A DNA stretch of 64,000 nucleotides from an uncultured Prevotellaceae bacterium (GTDB lineage: Bacteria; Bacteroidota; Bacteroidia; Bacteroidales; Bacteroidaceae). The DNA is taken from assembly GCA_902789415.1 (NCBI GenBank), contig CADAOD010000007.1:62001-126000 (forward strand). Reading direction: 5' to 3'. The position numbers and the translations under genes were made by a program. The notes under the pieces were generated by a model. That model was given only the letters and a program-made list of their open reading frames with translations, did not search any database and was not told the origin of the DNA. The stretch's first letter is position 1. Each line of letters begins with the position of its first letter. Positions 16,570 through 25,114 of this stretch are shown piece after piece.

Positions 16570-18474
16570 TTATGCGTTTTTCTTGTGATAGTGCCCGTTT
16601 TTGATACGGTCAACAATATGATAGGTGCTAACGAACTTTCCTATATATCTTTCGGCCGATTTCCATGTAATGCCAAGGGCGGCAGCTGCCTGTTTGCAAT
16701 CCTGAGTGGTAAAATCGTTACCGATGGCATCGAAAAGCGATTTTTCTGCTGCTGAAAGCGTGGTGCCTGTAGCTAAACTCTTAACATCGTCGTGAGGTAG
16801 TAGATTAGCATACACATGGGTAGTGTGGTTAATCAAGCAGTTTGCAATCGTCATAGCCGTACAGAAATCATCTTCAGCACAGACGAGTGTTTGCGACATT
16901 GGCTCAAGTCTTGGCTGGTGGTCATTGCAGCGTAGTACGGTAAGTACCATAGCCAGTCGAAACGTGGCAAGTCCGAGTCGCTTCACGAATGCATCAAGTT
17001 GTTCGCCGTAGAGACCGATCTGCTCAAGCAGCAGGCCAGAGAAGTATTCGTTAAAACGCAGTTGCTGTTCTACACTGAGTACGAATTGCAGCGGATGATG
17101 ACTTTGTTTCTCCAAGTCGTGATATAGTTCAAGGTATCGTTGTCCTACCTTTAAGAGCTGATCAGATATGGGCTCATCACACTGGGCAAATACATTTCGC
17201 CACTCATGCTTGCTACGAAGATTGTAAAATAGGAAACGGTTGGCCAGACCGTTCTCTACCTGTTGGGGCGATAACAGCTGCGGTATCTGACCTGGAGTAC
17301 AGGTGAGGAGCGATGCCAGTCGTGGACAATTTAGGTTTACATGTTCATCGTCTTTTCTTCTGCTATAGCTGATGGTCTCGTGATGGAACGCTTTGCGCAG
17401 TCCATCACTATAGTCGCCATAGTCTTGTTTCAAGGCTTGTGTCAGGGTGTCGGCCTCAGTTTCGAAGATGATACCCCATTCGTTGTTATCAGCCAGTGCC
17501 TGATAGGCTGCGGTGGCTGATGAATTGGCTGGGATGAACAAAGAGCGATAGACGGGTTTTTCTGGTTCCTGCTGACTGGCGCGTTGCTTCTTGTCGAGTG
17601 CTGTCCATTTTGTCAGTTCCTGCTTGTATTTCTCCAGCTCGTTGTTGTACTGCTGGCGTATTTCCCATTCTATAGGCATCAGCAGCTGGCGACAATCGGA
17701 TATCACACCCTTGTCGGCTCCCGATGGTGCGTCGATGAGTGTATAGAACGGTGGGTACACGCGCTTACCATCATAGATACCGAAAACGCTTGGCATAGCA
17801 CCAGAGTAAAGTGTAAGTGCTGCAAGTATCACTTTGTCGCGGCCTTCAATCTCGGTTTGTGTTTCTACAGGCACACGGAGTAGGGTGGGCAGCTTGCTAT
17901 GGTCAAGTTTGTCAGAAAAAGTTTCGGTGTATTGCGCAGCGCTGGCCGCACTACACTCCATGCTGTTTCCCTCAAATCCCTCATTCCCCTCACGATTGAG
18001 GGGATTTGAGAAATTTACAGAATTATTAGAATAAACGTTATTACTACCATTAGCCGAGTTTACTACAGCAACGTGAGGGCTTGAGGCATTTGAGGGAAAC
18101 TGTCGGCCGATGGCGCTGAGGTCGACACCCGCCTGCTGTGCCATTTTGTAAAAACTTGCGATAGAGGTTCGGCCATCGTGCTTGGCGAGGCATTCCTGCC
18201 ATTTCTTATCGCAGTCCTGGGCACGGTACTTACTGCTTTGGGCGCAGAGCTGGTGATATAAGTTACGGCCGTCGGCACCCAGACCGTCGGCTAGTGCAAA
18301 GCCCAGTTGCAGGTAGTCGTCGTAGCTCTCGGCTATGTTGGCACCTATTCTGAGCAGCTCTTCTACGGTGGCTTTCGCCTTTTCAAACTCAGCGCATGGC
18401 TCGTTGTTCACAATGTTGGCCTTGGGTGCATCGCCTGCAGCAGCCCAAGCCATGGGGTCAAATTTATTATCCAT
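16570..18474 (-). CDS. DUF3987 protein with N-terminal PriCT_2-like domain
   Basis: 634 residues. The N-terminal 120 residues (ATVEELLRIGANIAESYDDYLQLGFALADG) match the primase C-terminal (PriCT_2) style domain. Residues about 190-630 are DUF3987, a P-loop-related region. A canonical Walker A is not evident; the region DAPSGADKGVISDC occupies its place. In Bacteroidales this gene pairs with a VirE_N/BT4734 gene and is thought to derive from replication modules of mobile elements. Stops 18 bases before a terminator; follows the VirE_N gene by 14 bases. Confidence 0.82.
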   Translation of the reverse strand: MDNKFDPMAWAAAGDAPKANIVNNEPCAEFEKAKATVEELLRIGANIAESYDDYLQLGFALADGLGADGRNLYHQLCAQSSKYRAQDCDKKWQECLAKHDGRTSIASFYKMAQQAGVDLSAIGRQFPSNASSPHVAVVNSANGSNNVYSNNSVNFSNPLNREGNEGFEGNSMECSAASAAQYTETFSDKLDHSKLPTLLRVPVETQTEIEGRDKVILAALTLYSGAMPSVFGIYDGKRVYPPFYTLIDAPSGADKGVISDCRQLLMPIEWEIRQQYNNELEKYKQELTKWTALDKKQRASQQEPEKPVYRSLFIPANSSATAAYQALADNNEWGIIFETEADTLTQALKQDYGDYSDGLRKAFHHETISYSRRKDDEHVNLNCPRLASLLTCTPGQIPQLLSPQQVENGLANRFLFYNLRSKHEWRNVFAQCDEPISDQLLKVGQRYLELYHDLEKQSHHPLQFVLSVEQQLRFNEYFSGLLLEQIGLYGEQLDAFVKRLGLATFRLAMVLTVLRCNDHQPRLEPMSQTLVCAEDDFCTAMTIANCLINHTTHVYANLLPHDDVKSLATGTTLSAAEKSLFDAIGNDFTTQDCKQAAAALGITWKSAERYIGKFVSTYHIVDRIKNGHYHKKNA

Positions 18475-18488
18475 ATTTATTTTATTGA

Positions 18489-19097
18489 TTAATAATACTC
18501 ATAAAGATTTGGTGCGAGATACGCATCAGGGTCGTAGCACAGAAAGCATGCTCTTGATGGATTACCGCACATCTTGTCAACCTGCTTGTCGCTTAGGTGG
18601 TAAGTATGCATTAGATAGTTACGTACAGCCTGGAACCATGTGCGATGGTCGCAGCGCAAAAGGTCGATATGGATGAACCATTTCAGTCCTTGTCCACGTG
18701 GCGAACGGAAGAGTAGCAATGTTTCGAACATTGGATCGTGGATAAGTAACTCGAACAGTTTCTCCACACTCTCTCCGAGGTAGTCGAGATCCATGCACAG
18801 TATGCTCGAATGGCACACGAGCGATGTGTCGCTGCAATAGCTGAATATGCCACTTGGCGTAATGTAGTCAAGGTGCTGACCCTTGTACTGTCGTGCCTTG
18901 TCGTCATCGTCGATGGCTCTCAAGTCGCGAGTCTCAGGCAAGTATCTGCGGGTATGCACATACTGATAAACTTGGAACAATGAAACTGGCTCGGCAGTCG
19001 GCCACTTGTTTGTAATCGGCTTCATAAAGAAGCTCATCCGTGCTTCGGCAGCATTCCAGCTGTTGACGGATTTTGGGGTGTTTTTTTGATCCTTCAT
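18489..19097 (-). CDS. BT4734/VirE_N-family protein
   Basis: 202 residues. Recognised by CMDLDYLGESVEKLFELL and FRSPRGQGLKWFIHIDL, the typical core of the VirE N-terminal/BT4734 family, which resembles archaeo-eukaryotic primase-like domains (D-D near residue 102 and the Ser/Gly-rich SPRGQG loop). NPSRACFLCYDPDAYLAPN near the C-terminus matches the family end (usually RxxFxSxDP). Forms a pair with the DUF3987 gene. Biochemical activity is not established. A structured leader of about 100 bases precedes it. Confidence 0.82.
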   Translation of the reverse strand: MKDQKNTPKSVNSWNAAEARMSFFMKPITNKWPTAEPVSLFQVYQYVHTRRYLPETRDLRAIDDDDKARQYKGQHLDYITPSGIFSYCSDTSLVCHSSILCMDLDYLGESVEKLFELLIHDPMFETLLLFRSPRGQGLKWFIHIDLLRCDHRTWFQAVRNYLMHTYHLSDKQVDKMCGNPSRACFLCYDPDAYLAPNLYEYY

Positions 19098-19136
19098 ACT
19101 ATTCTTGTAATTTTATGTATGAGGTTTACCCACTCG

Positions 19137-19232
19137 CACAAACGGACTTCGGTATAGTGGTTACGTGTTCACCATATCCGTCCCCAGAGCCCGTGCTCGG
19201 TTAGTGCCCCAGGTGTCGATATCTGAGTGCGA
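19137..19232 (-). ncRNA. Candidate structured 5' leader upstream of the VirE_N/DUF3987 pair
   Basis: On the minus strand TCGCAC at the 5' end pairs with GTGCGA at the 3' end. Inside lie two hairpins: CC-GAGC-ACGG-GCTC-T-GG, and a longer arm GGAC-GG-ATA...TAT-CC-GAA-GTCC with a GTG/CAC inner stem and loop AACACGTAAC. This is a closed multi-branch fold of about 95 bases ending some 40 bases before the start codon. The pairing is seen; function as riboswitch, attenuator or independent RNA is inference. Confidence 0.5.
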
Positions 19233-19259
19233 AATTACGATGTTTTTCTGATACTGGCA

Positions 19260-19301
19260 AAATAGGAAAAGCCAACTTAATCTCCAGACGATTAAGTTGG
19301 C
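19260..19301 (-). terminator. Terminator of the ImmA/IrrE-type gene
   Basis: Twelve perfect pairs, GCCAACTTAATC (19271-19282) with GATTAAGTTGGC (19290-19301), loop of seven. On the minus strand it is followed by TTTTCCTATTTTG. Confidence 0.8.
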
Positions 19302-19335
19302 AGAATTGTAATGGCGAATTGTAATCAAGTAGTGA

Positions 19336-20949
19336 CTAAATCACCTTTCTTATATCATTCTTTGATATTGTTGGTTCAATCAACAATCCAATTTTTACAA
19401 GTCTGATTTTCATGGCCTCAAGCGAGACACCCATATGGCGAGCTACGGGAGCGACTACATTTTGAAAATCCTTATTCCAATAGGGCATACTACTTACGAG
19501 CATGGGCTCAACATCTTGACGTTTAAACCACTTGCGCCAATAAAGGTTGTAGACCAGAGTTACAATCTCACGAGGCATAAGCATGCATGATGCAAAATAG
19601 TCGGCTTGTACTTCGAGCCAGTGTTTTTCCCAAATGTCGCTGCATGCCTCACCTGCAAGTTGGGCATCGCGTTCCAGAAATTCACGGAATTTTGGGTGAG
19701 AATGGAGTTTGTAGTGTCCATATTCATGTGCTAATGAGAATAGGTCGCGCGGATCGCCTTTCTTGTGCTTGTTGCTTAGATATATCTGCTTTTTGTTTAT
19801 ATTAATATGCCCAAGTTGGCGCTGTTTTGACAAATCTGTATGCGTCACTATCAGTTTGTCTTGTTCTGCATATTTATAAGGATCAAAGATGCAAAAAGGA
19901 ATCTTGCTGTTTACGTCGCAGCGTTCCAGCATCGCTTTATATTTTATAACATCGTTTGCAATAATCTGTGAAACTACATCCTCAATCAATTCATGAGTTA
20001 ATACTGGTGCGTATACATAACCAGGGGTATTGACAGGAATACCGTTTCTTTGTAGAAAATCCGTTAATGAGGTGGTCGTGTAACTTCCATCTTGTATAAC
20101 TAAAGGTACTGTCATGGGGACTCTGCCGCTTAGCATGTCGTGTTCGTATTTGCGAACAGAGCTGCCACATTCCATTCTTGGCGTGAGAATGTCATTATCA
20201 GAAACTTCATGTTTAGGATTCACGCGAATCAGCTGCACATCCCGTACTTCAGCGACACTCTTGATGCGCTCATTGAATCCAGAAGTAGAGGCGATGACTA
20301 CTTTTATTTTCTTGTCTGTTAGAAATTGCCCCGCCTTTGATGTGATATCCAGTTCTGTTATCTTTCCTTCAATGCATTCAATAATCATAATGCGAGAAGG
20401 TTTTTCCTTTTCTTTAAACTGTTCTGATGCGTATGTTTCTATAGATAATGAAGATTGGTACCCACTGTACGACTTGCCATAGCATATTTTGGCGTACTGA
20501 TCTGTGGCCACTCTTTTTTCAACAAACTCCTTCATACGCGACTCTACCGTGTCGGGGCAAGCCTCAGGTTCGCTATCTGGTATCGGTTCATCGAATAACT
20601 GTTCTAATTCTTTTACAATCTTTCCGTTGTCACTATTTTCTGAATAGGTACTTATTTTATCTAACTTCAGACTCAATAGGCAATGGTCCATACTATTCTT
20701 AAGTTGGGTTTGCGTTTTGTGCTTACTAAAATCCTTTGGATGAATAAACACAATGAGTCCAGCGAATTCATATCGTGTCAGTTTCTTTTTTAACACACAC
20801 ATGTATTGGCTGTATATATTCACACAATCCCAAAGCCCAGTGTTTTTTTTCTGAGCTACCCAAGGACCGATTCTGTTTTTTATTATCCAAATCCAATCCT
20901 CATCTATTTGCCCCTGTTCGAAGCAATTTCTATAATCATTTATAGTCAT
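19336..20949 (-). CDS. ImmA/IrrE-family metallopeptidase with long N-terminal region
   Basis: 537 residues from ATG 20949; the longer frame to 21039 covers the promoter. The C-terminal part is a zinc peptidase of the ImmA/IrrE (COG2856) type: HEYGH at 408-412 and the third ligand Glu446 in EVQADYFASCMLMP. Relatives cleave repressors in mobile elements or defence loci. The segment about 186-245 (RIMIIECIEGKITEL through KVVIASTSGFNERIKSVAEVRDVQLIRV) looks like the core of an Mrr-type nuclease fold, but the catalytic Asp-Glu-Lys set is not convincing. The first 180 residues are unassigned. AT-rich, with different codon use from the flanking backbone; next to the methyltransferase-nuclease cassette. 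Confidence 0.75.
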   Translation of the reverse strand: MTINDYRNCFEQGQIDEDWIWIIKNRIGPWVAQKKNTGLWDCVNIYSQYMCVLKKKLTRYEFAGLIVFIHPKDFSKHKTQTQLKNSMDHCLLSLKLDKISTYSENSDNGKIVKELEQLFDEPIPDSEPEACPDTVESRMKEFVEKRVATDQYAKICYGKSYSGYQSSLSIETYASEQFKEKEKPSRIMIIECIEGKITELDITSKAGQFLTDKKIKVVIASTSGFNERIKSVAEVRDVQLIRVNPKHEVSDNDILTPRMECGSSVRKYEHDMLSGRVPMTVPLVIQDGSYTTTSLTDFLQRNGIPVNTPGYVYAPVLTHELIEDVVSQIIANDVIKYKAMLERCDVNSKIPFCIFDPYKYAEQDKLIVTHTDLSKQRQLGHININKKQIYLSNKHKKGDPRDLFSLAHEYGHYKLHSHPKFREFLERDAQLAGEACSDIWEKHWLEVQADYFASCMLMPREIVTLVYNLYWRKWFKRQDVEPMLVSSMPYWNKDFQNVVAPVARHMGVSLEAMKIRLVKIGLLIEPTISKNDIRKVI

Positions 20950-21008
20950 ATTTGTTATTGATTTATGTTGGTTGGCATTATTGTATGCTTTCCAAATAAT
21001 TATGGCTA

Positions 21009-21040
21009 CAAAATTAAACAAAAAAACGCAACAAAACAAA
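21009..21040 (-). promoter_or_regulatory. Promoter of the ImmA/IrrE-type gene
   Basis: Minus-strand TAATTTTG (21009-21016) with TTTG at 21037-21040, spacing 20; predicted leader about 50 bases. Confidence 0.65.
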
Positions 21041-21160
21041 TTTTATTTCACTTTTTTTATTGGAGTATCGATATTTATGGTAATTTTCGTTTAAATGTGG
21101 CTAAATTTGAAGACACTGGGGGAATCCTGTGCCTTTTTTCGTGAAAAACTTACAGAAAAT

Positions 21161-21191
21161 TTTGTTGTTACAGAAATTATAACTACCTTTG
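21161..21191 (+). promoter_or_regulatory. Strong promoter driving the structured RNA and the methyltransferase cassette
   Basis: TTTG (21161-21164), 19 bases, TACCTTTG (21184-21191). A near-perfect Bacteroidetes promoter located 320 bases before the first start codon of the cassette, which implies a long non-coding leader or a separate RNA. Confidence 0.7.
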
Positions 21192-21241
21192 CCCTCGGTT
21201 CGGAGGAGAAATACCGGGCTATAATGCATCGCTATTATTTC

Positions 21242-21430
21242 GCGCATAGCCAAGAAAAGCCTAGGAAACTCAAATTGGTATAAGAAGCACAGAAATAATA
21301 TGTGACAGGTGAGCCGTACAGGTTCTTCTGTTCAGTCTGATAGTTATGCAACACGTATAGAGCGTGGTGCAACTTATGACTGACAGAGGTTCCGTAAAGT
21401 ATTCCTAGGCTTTCACCTCTTGCTATGCGC
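21242..21430 (+). ncRNA. Candidate structured ncRNA (~190 nt) upstream of the EcoRI-family methyltransferase
   Basis: Nested complementary arms: GCGCATAGC (21242-21250) with GCTATGCGC (21422-21430), nine perfect pairs; AAAGCCTAGGAA (21256-21267) with TTCCTAGGCTTT (21402-21413), twelve perfect pairs; then TACAGG/CCGTA, CTTCTGT/ACAGAGG, CAGTC/GACTG (21333-21337 with 21378-21382), ATAGTT/AACTTAT, TGCA/TGCA and CACG/CGTG to an apical loop near 21358. The 5' side has a roughly 48-base bulge (about 21268-21316) with a small CACA/TGTG hairpin. No long frame lies inside. A second copy of CTATGCGC (21451-21458) could compete for the outer stem. The rod with a one-sided central bubble recalls 6S RNA; identity unknown. 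Confidence 0.6.
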
Positions 21431-21512
21431 AAAGGAGCATCGCGCTCTTTCTATGCGCATAAGCGTGATTGATAGTTTGATGACATTAGTGACTAAAAAC
21501 TATCAATTGGTT

Positions 21513-22655
21513 ATGGCAAATACAAATTTATCAAATGCGAAGTCTGCGAAGAACGATGAGTTCTATACTCAGTACTCCGATATTCAAAAAGAAATTAATG
21601 CTTATCTGGAGTATGATCCAGATGTTTTTCGAGGCAAAACTGTGCTTTTGCCTTGTGATGATCCTGAATGGAGTAATTTTACCAAGTTTTTCGCACAGAA
21701 CTTTGAAACTTATGGATTGAAGAAACTGATAAGCACAAGCTACGCTGTTGAATCAAAGAAGATAAAAGAATGGGAACCAACACTCTTTGAAACGGAAAGT
21801 CCTTATTACGATGCAGATAAAAGTCGTACAAATGGAAAGATATTCGTGTTGGACGAGGATATAAATGGTGATGGACGTTTTAATATCAACGATTTACAGT
21901 GGTCATATCTCAAAGGTGATGGTGATTTCCGTAGTGATGAGGTAAAGGCTTTGCGTGATGAGGCTGACATTATTATCACAAACCCTCCGTTCTCGCTGTT
22001 CCGAGAGTTCTTTATGTGGATAATGGAGGCTGGAAAAAAGTTCGTAGTTATTTGTAATAAGAATTGTGTTTCGTATAAAGAGGTTTTTCCATATATAAAG
22101 AATAATCAGGTTTGGGTAGGTAGTACACCGATGTCACAAGACCTATTATTTGAAGTTCCTAAAAGTATGGAAGAGGAATTTATTAAAAACGGAAAGGCTG
22201 GTAGCAACTATAGAATTGTTGATGGAAAAGTTTTTGGGCGTTCAACTAGTATATGGATAACAAATATTGATCATGGTCGGCGACATGAGCCATTACCCCT
22301 GATGACAATGGAGGATAATATCATGTACTCCAAACATAAGGAGATAAGAGGCAAGAAATATGCGCATTACGAAAATTTTGACGCAATAGATGTGCCATTT
22401 TATGATGCAATTCCTTCTGATTATGATGGATTAATGGGTGTACCTCGTTCTTTCCTTGATAAATTTTGCCCAGATCAATTTGAGATAATAGGTAATGCCG
22501 AAGGGGATGCGGGGAAAGAGCTTGGCTTTAAACCATACCCGCGTGAATTAAGGAAACTCAATAAAAGCTTAAGAGATGGACAACCATATTATTATGACGA
22601 GGACGGTTATCCTCAGAAACCATTTGGAAGAATAATAATCCGCAAAAAACAATAA
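21513..22655 (+). CDS. EcoRI-family adenine-specific DNA methyltransferase
   Basis: 380 residues. N-terminal family signature [15 protein letters not shown] (13-27), SAM-site region [12 protein letters not shown] (45-56), and catalytic motif IV NPPF at 157-160. Predicted to methylate adenine N6 in a specific DNA sequence. The start ATG 21513 ([18 protein letters not shown]) is chosen over upstream in-frame ATGs by family similarity; no clear ribosome site, as is usual in Bacteroidetes. Followed after 4 bases by a DUF262-HNH gene. A dedicated EcoRI-like restriction enzyme was not recognised, so the partner nuclease would be one of the next two genes. Confidence 0.88.
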   Translation: MANTNLSNAKSAKNDEFYTQYSDIQKEINAYLEYDPDVFRGKTVLLPCDDPEWSNFTKFFAQNFETYGLKKLISTSYAVESKKIKEWEPTLFETESPYYDADKSRTNGKIFVLDEDINGDGRFNINDLQWSYLKGDGDFRSDEVKALRDEADIIITNPPFSLFREFFMWIMEAGKKFVVICNKNCVSYKEVFPYIKNNQVWVGSTPMSQDLLFEVPKSMEEEFIKNGKAGSNYRIVDGKVFGRSTSIWITNIDHGRRHEPLPLMTMEDNIMYSKHKEIRGKKYAHYENFDAIDVPFYDAIPSDYDGLMGVPRSFLDKFCPDQFEIIGNAEGDAGKELGFKPYPRELRKLNKSLRDGQPYYYDEDGYPQKPFGRIIIRKKQ

Positions 22656-22659
22656 AGCT

Positions 22660-23850
22660 ATGCAAACGACATTGATGACAAACTTGACGGTCAGGGAAAT
22701 ATGCGAGGGCTTTGTTTACAATCAGTTGGAAGGCAAAGGCCTAAATGGTTGGGCAGGAAAACTGACCATACAGCCTGAATATCAGCGCAACTATCTCTAT
22801 CTTGAGAATGACAGCAAAAAAGAAATGGCTGTAATTGATAGCATGTTGAAAGGATATCCCATCGGGCTTATTTACTTCAATCATGTGCTAGATTATAAGG
22901 CACCACAAACGGAGTACGAGATTCTTGATGGACAACAACGTATTACCAGTATAGGCCGCTTTGTTACAGGGAAGTTTGCAATTAAGGACAAGTTCGGTAT
23001 GGAACAGTACTTTACAGGCTTGACTAAGGAAGAGCAAGAGAGGATTCTTAATTATCGATTGCTGATATACATTTGCAACGGAACCGAGAAAGAAATCAAG
23101 GAATGGTTTGAGACCATCAATATTGCAGGTGTTCCCCTTAACAAGCAAGAACTGCTAAACGCTACTTATAGCGGTCCATTTGTTACGGAGGCAAAAAGGA
23201 TTTTCAGTAACTCGCGAAGTCCGCAACTCCAGAAATGGTATAGTTACATCAATGGTAATGCTAACCGACAGGATATTTTGCATGCGGCTCTTGCTTGGGT
23301 AGCAAAAGGCGAGGAGAATATCGGTGGATACATGAGTCTGCACCGCAATGAAGACAACATAGAGGAACTGAAAACTTACTTTGATACCGTAATAGAATGG
23401 GCTAAAACTTTGTTTGGTGAGCCTAAAACAGAAATGAGAGGTCTAGAATGGGGAGCCTTCTATGAGCAGTATCATTCTAATTCATACAGTCCCGCACAGT
23501 TACAACAACGAGTGAATGAGCTATATGCGGATGAAGCTGTAACCAACAAGCGTGGAGTCTTTGAATATCTACTTGGTGGAGAAACAGACCAGCACTTGTT
23601 GAACATTCGTATCTTTGAAGAGAGCGTGAAAAAAACGGTATATGCTCGTCAGACTAATGAAGCGAAGCAACTTGGTGTTTCCAATTGTCCTGAATGTGCC
23701 AAAGGACATGATAACGTTCGCACCAAGATTTATAAGTTCAACGAAATGGACGCCGACCATGTAACAGCTTGGAGCAAAGGCGGTGCCACCGATATCAGTA
23801 ACTGCCAGATGTTATGTAAGACTCATAACAGAGCAAAAGGAAACAGATAA
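22660..23850 (+). CDS. DUF262 and HNH nuclease domain protein (GmrSD-like architecture)
   Basis: 396 residues. The N-terminal DUF262 domain has the ParB/sulfiredoxin-like nucleotide motifs QPEYQR (38-43) and ILDGQQR (88-94). The C-terminus is a zinc-ribbon HNH domain: CPEC at 343-346, then DADH with His367, Asn381 in DISNC, and [11 protein letters not shown] (Cys386, His389, Asn390). This pairing of an NTP-dependent domain with an HNH nuclease is that of GmrS/GmrD-type modification-dependent restriction factors. Next to a methyltransferase it may act as the cassette's nuclease; that is inference. Confidence 0.85.
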   Translation: MQTTLMTNLTVREICEGFVYNQLEGKGLNGWAGKLTIQPEYQRNYLYLENDSKKEMAVIDSMLKGYPIGLIYFNHVLDYKAPQTEYEILDGQQRITSIGRFVTGKFAIKDKFGMEQYFTGLTKEEQERILNYRLLIYICNGTEKEIKEWFETINIAGVPLNKQELLNATYSGPFVTEAKRIFSNSRSPQLQKWYSYINGNANRQDILHAALAWVAKGEENIGGYMSLHRNEDNIEELKTYFDTVIEWAKTLFGEPKTEMRGLEWGAFYEQYHSNSYSPAQLQQRVNELYADEAVTNKRGVFEYLLGGETDQHLLNIRIFEESVKKTVYARQTNEAKQLGVSNCPECAKGHDNVRTKIYKFNEMDADHVTAWSKGGATDISNCQMLCKTHNRAKGNR

Positions 23851-23861
23851 TAATACAAAAC

Positions 23862-24707
23862 ATGGTACGAGGTAAAGTTATAACTACGCATCTGCGCACA
23901 GGCGATCCTAACGGAATTCGCACGGTGTTCATCAGCAATAAGATTTGTGAGATGATTGTATTTCCTAAGTCTGAATTCGACATGGTTTGCCAATTAGAGG
24001 AAAGCTCACGTCCAGCTCTGTATATTCTATTAGGCGAGGATGAGAATGGGGCTGCTCAAGCATATATTGGCGAAACCACAAACGGAGTGAAACGCATTAA
24101 CAATCACAAAAGCCACAAGCTGTTTTGGAACAAATGCCTGATGTTTGTAGCCAAGGATGAGAGCATTAACAAAGCCGATGTTCAGTACCTTGAGCGTAGA
24201 GCCATCGACCTTGCAACTGACTGTGCCCAATATGGAGTAATGAATGAGCAATCAGGTAAGGAGATATCGTTATCAAACTATCAGATTGACATTATGGAGG
24301 AGTTCTTTGATGATGTACGACTATTGGCATCGTTTATCGGGTGTCCTATCTTTGAGAAACAGGAAAAAAGCAACACTATACTTGGTAACAATCTGTTTCA
24401 TATTACCGTACGCGAGTGCAACGCTCACGGCATATTTAATGAAAACGACCACTCAATACGAATACTGAAAGGTAGTTTGCTTCCACAAAGTACAGTACCT
24501 TCGTACAGAGATGGCGAAAAGCGCAATGCCATCATAGCAGCCATGTCAAAACCTACTAAAGATGGATTCTGGGAATTGCAGCGCGACTATGTTTTTTCAA
24601 GCCCTAGCACAGCAGCTAGTTATTGTAGTGGTCGTAGTTGCAATGGATGGATAAACTGGGTAAACGATAAAGGGCAGACGTTAGATGAATTATATCGCAG
24701 CGAATAA
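23862..24707 (+). CDS. GIY-YIG nuclease-like protein with C-terminal DUF4357
   Basis: 281 residues. N-terminal segment DPNGIRTVFISNKICEMIVF, then a GIY-YIG core: ALYILL (52-57), AYIGET (67-72), an Arg/His region KRINNHKS and Glu111 in YLERRAIDLA. The first tyrosine motif is degenerate (YIL for GIY). The last 45 residues match DUF4357 (YVFSSPSTAASYCSGRSCNGWINW). Such proteins are common near restriction-modification and defence genes. Twelve bases after the DUF262-HNH gene, same strand, same AT-rich composition. Confidence 0.82.
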   Translation: MVRGKVITTHLRTGDPNGIRTVFISNKICEMIVFPKSEFDMVCQLEESSRPALYILLGEDENGAAQAYIGETTNGVKRINNHKSHKLFWNKCLMFVAKDESINKADVQYLERRAIDLATDCAQYGVMNEQSGKEISLSNYQIDIMEEFFDDVRLLASFIGCPIFEKQEKSNTILGNNLFHITVRECNAHGIFNENDHSIRILKGSLLPQSTVPSYRDGEKRNAIIAAMSKPTKDGFWELQRDYVFSSPSTAASYCSGRSCNGWINWVNDKGQTLDELYRSE

Positions 24708-24719
24708 TTCTATCCTAGA

Positions 24720-25049
24720 ATGTTAAGTAGACAAGAATGCATTGATAGGATCCTGGCGAATGCAAAAACGATTATTGAAGAATACAATGTTCGTTCGCTT
24801 CGCTTGTTTGGCTCGTTTGCTCGCAATCAGCAGCATGAGTCGAGCGATGTTGATGTATTCGTAGAAATGAATCCAAGTATCTATAAAATGATTGGATTAC
24901 AAGAGTTTCTCGAAGGTCTACTTGGCTGTCATGTCGACCTAATCAGAAAACACAGAAACAATGATGCTTTCTTACTTACACAAATTGAGAAAGATGGAAT
25001 TGATATTATCAGAGATTATGCCCCTCAAAAATGGAACACGCTTGCCTAA
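24720..25049 (+). CDS. MNT-type minimal nucleotidyltransferase (orphan MntA-like)
   Basis: 109 residues. Motif LFGSFARNQQHESSDVDVFVE gives GS at 31-32 and Asp43/Asp45 (GSx10DxD); the third Asp is Asp73 in HVDLI. MntA proteins AMPylate and silence HEPN RNase toxins. In complete systems a HEPN gene lies directly beside it; here the next gene is the convergent phosphatase, and no HEPN RxxxxH protein was recognised in the cassette. It may modify another cassette member or be a remnant. Thirteen bases after the GIY-YIG gene. Confidence 0.85.
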   Translation: MLSRQECIDRILANAKTIIEEYNVRSLRLFGSFARNQQHESSDVDVFVEMNPSIYKMIGLQEFLEGLLGCHVDLIRKHRNNDAFLLTQIEKDGIDIIRDYAPQKWNTLA

Positions 25050-25061
25050 TAGATTACTTAT

Positions 25062-25100
25062 AGCAAAAAAATAACGGGATTCTTTTGGAGTCTCGTTATT
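25062..25100 (-). terminator. Terminator between the cassette and the phosphatase gene
   Basis: Thirteen pairs including two G-U, AATAACGGGATTC (25070-25082) with GAGTCTCGTTATT (25088-25100). On the minus strand it is followed by TTTTTTTGC. It can stop both converging transcripts. Confidence 0.75.
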
Positions 25101-25114
25101 TCGTATAATAGCGT

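Noticed and set aside
21242-21430. Retron-type msr-msd RNA, because of terminal inverted repeats
   Set aside because: No reverse transcriptase gene occurs in the neighbourhood or elsewhere in the window, so only a generic structured RNA is claimed.
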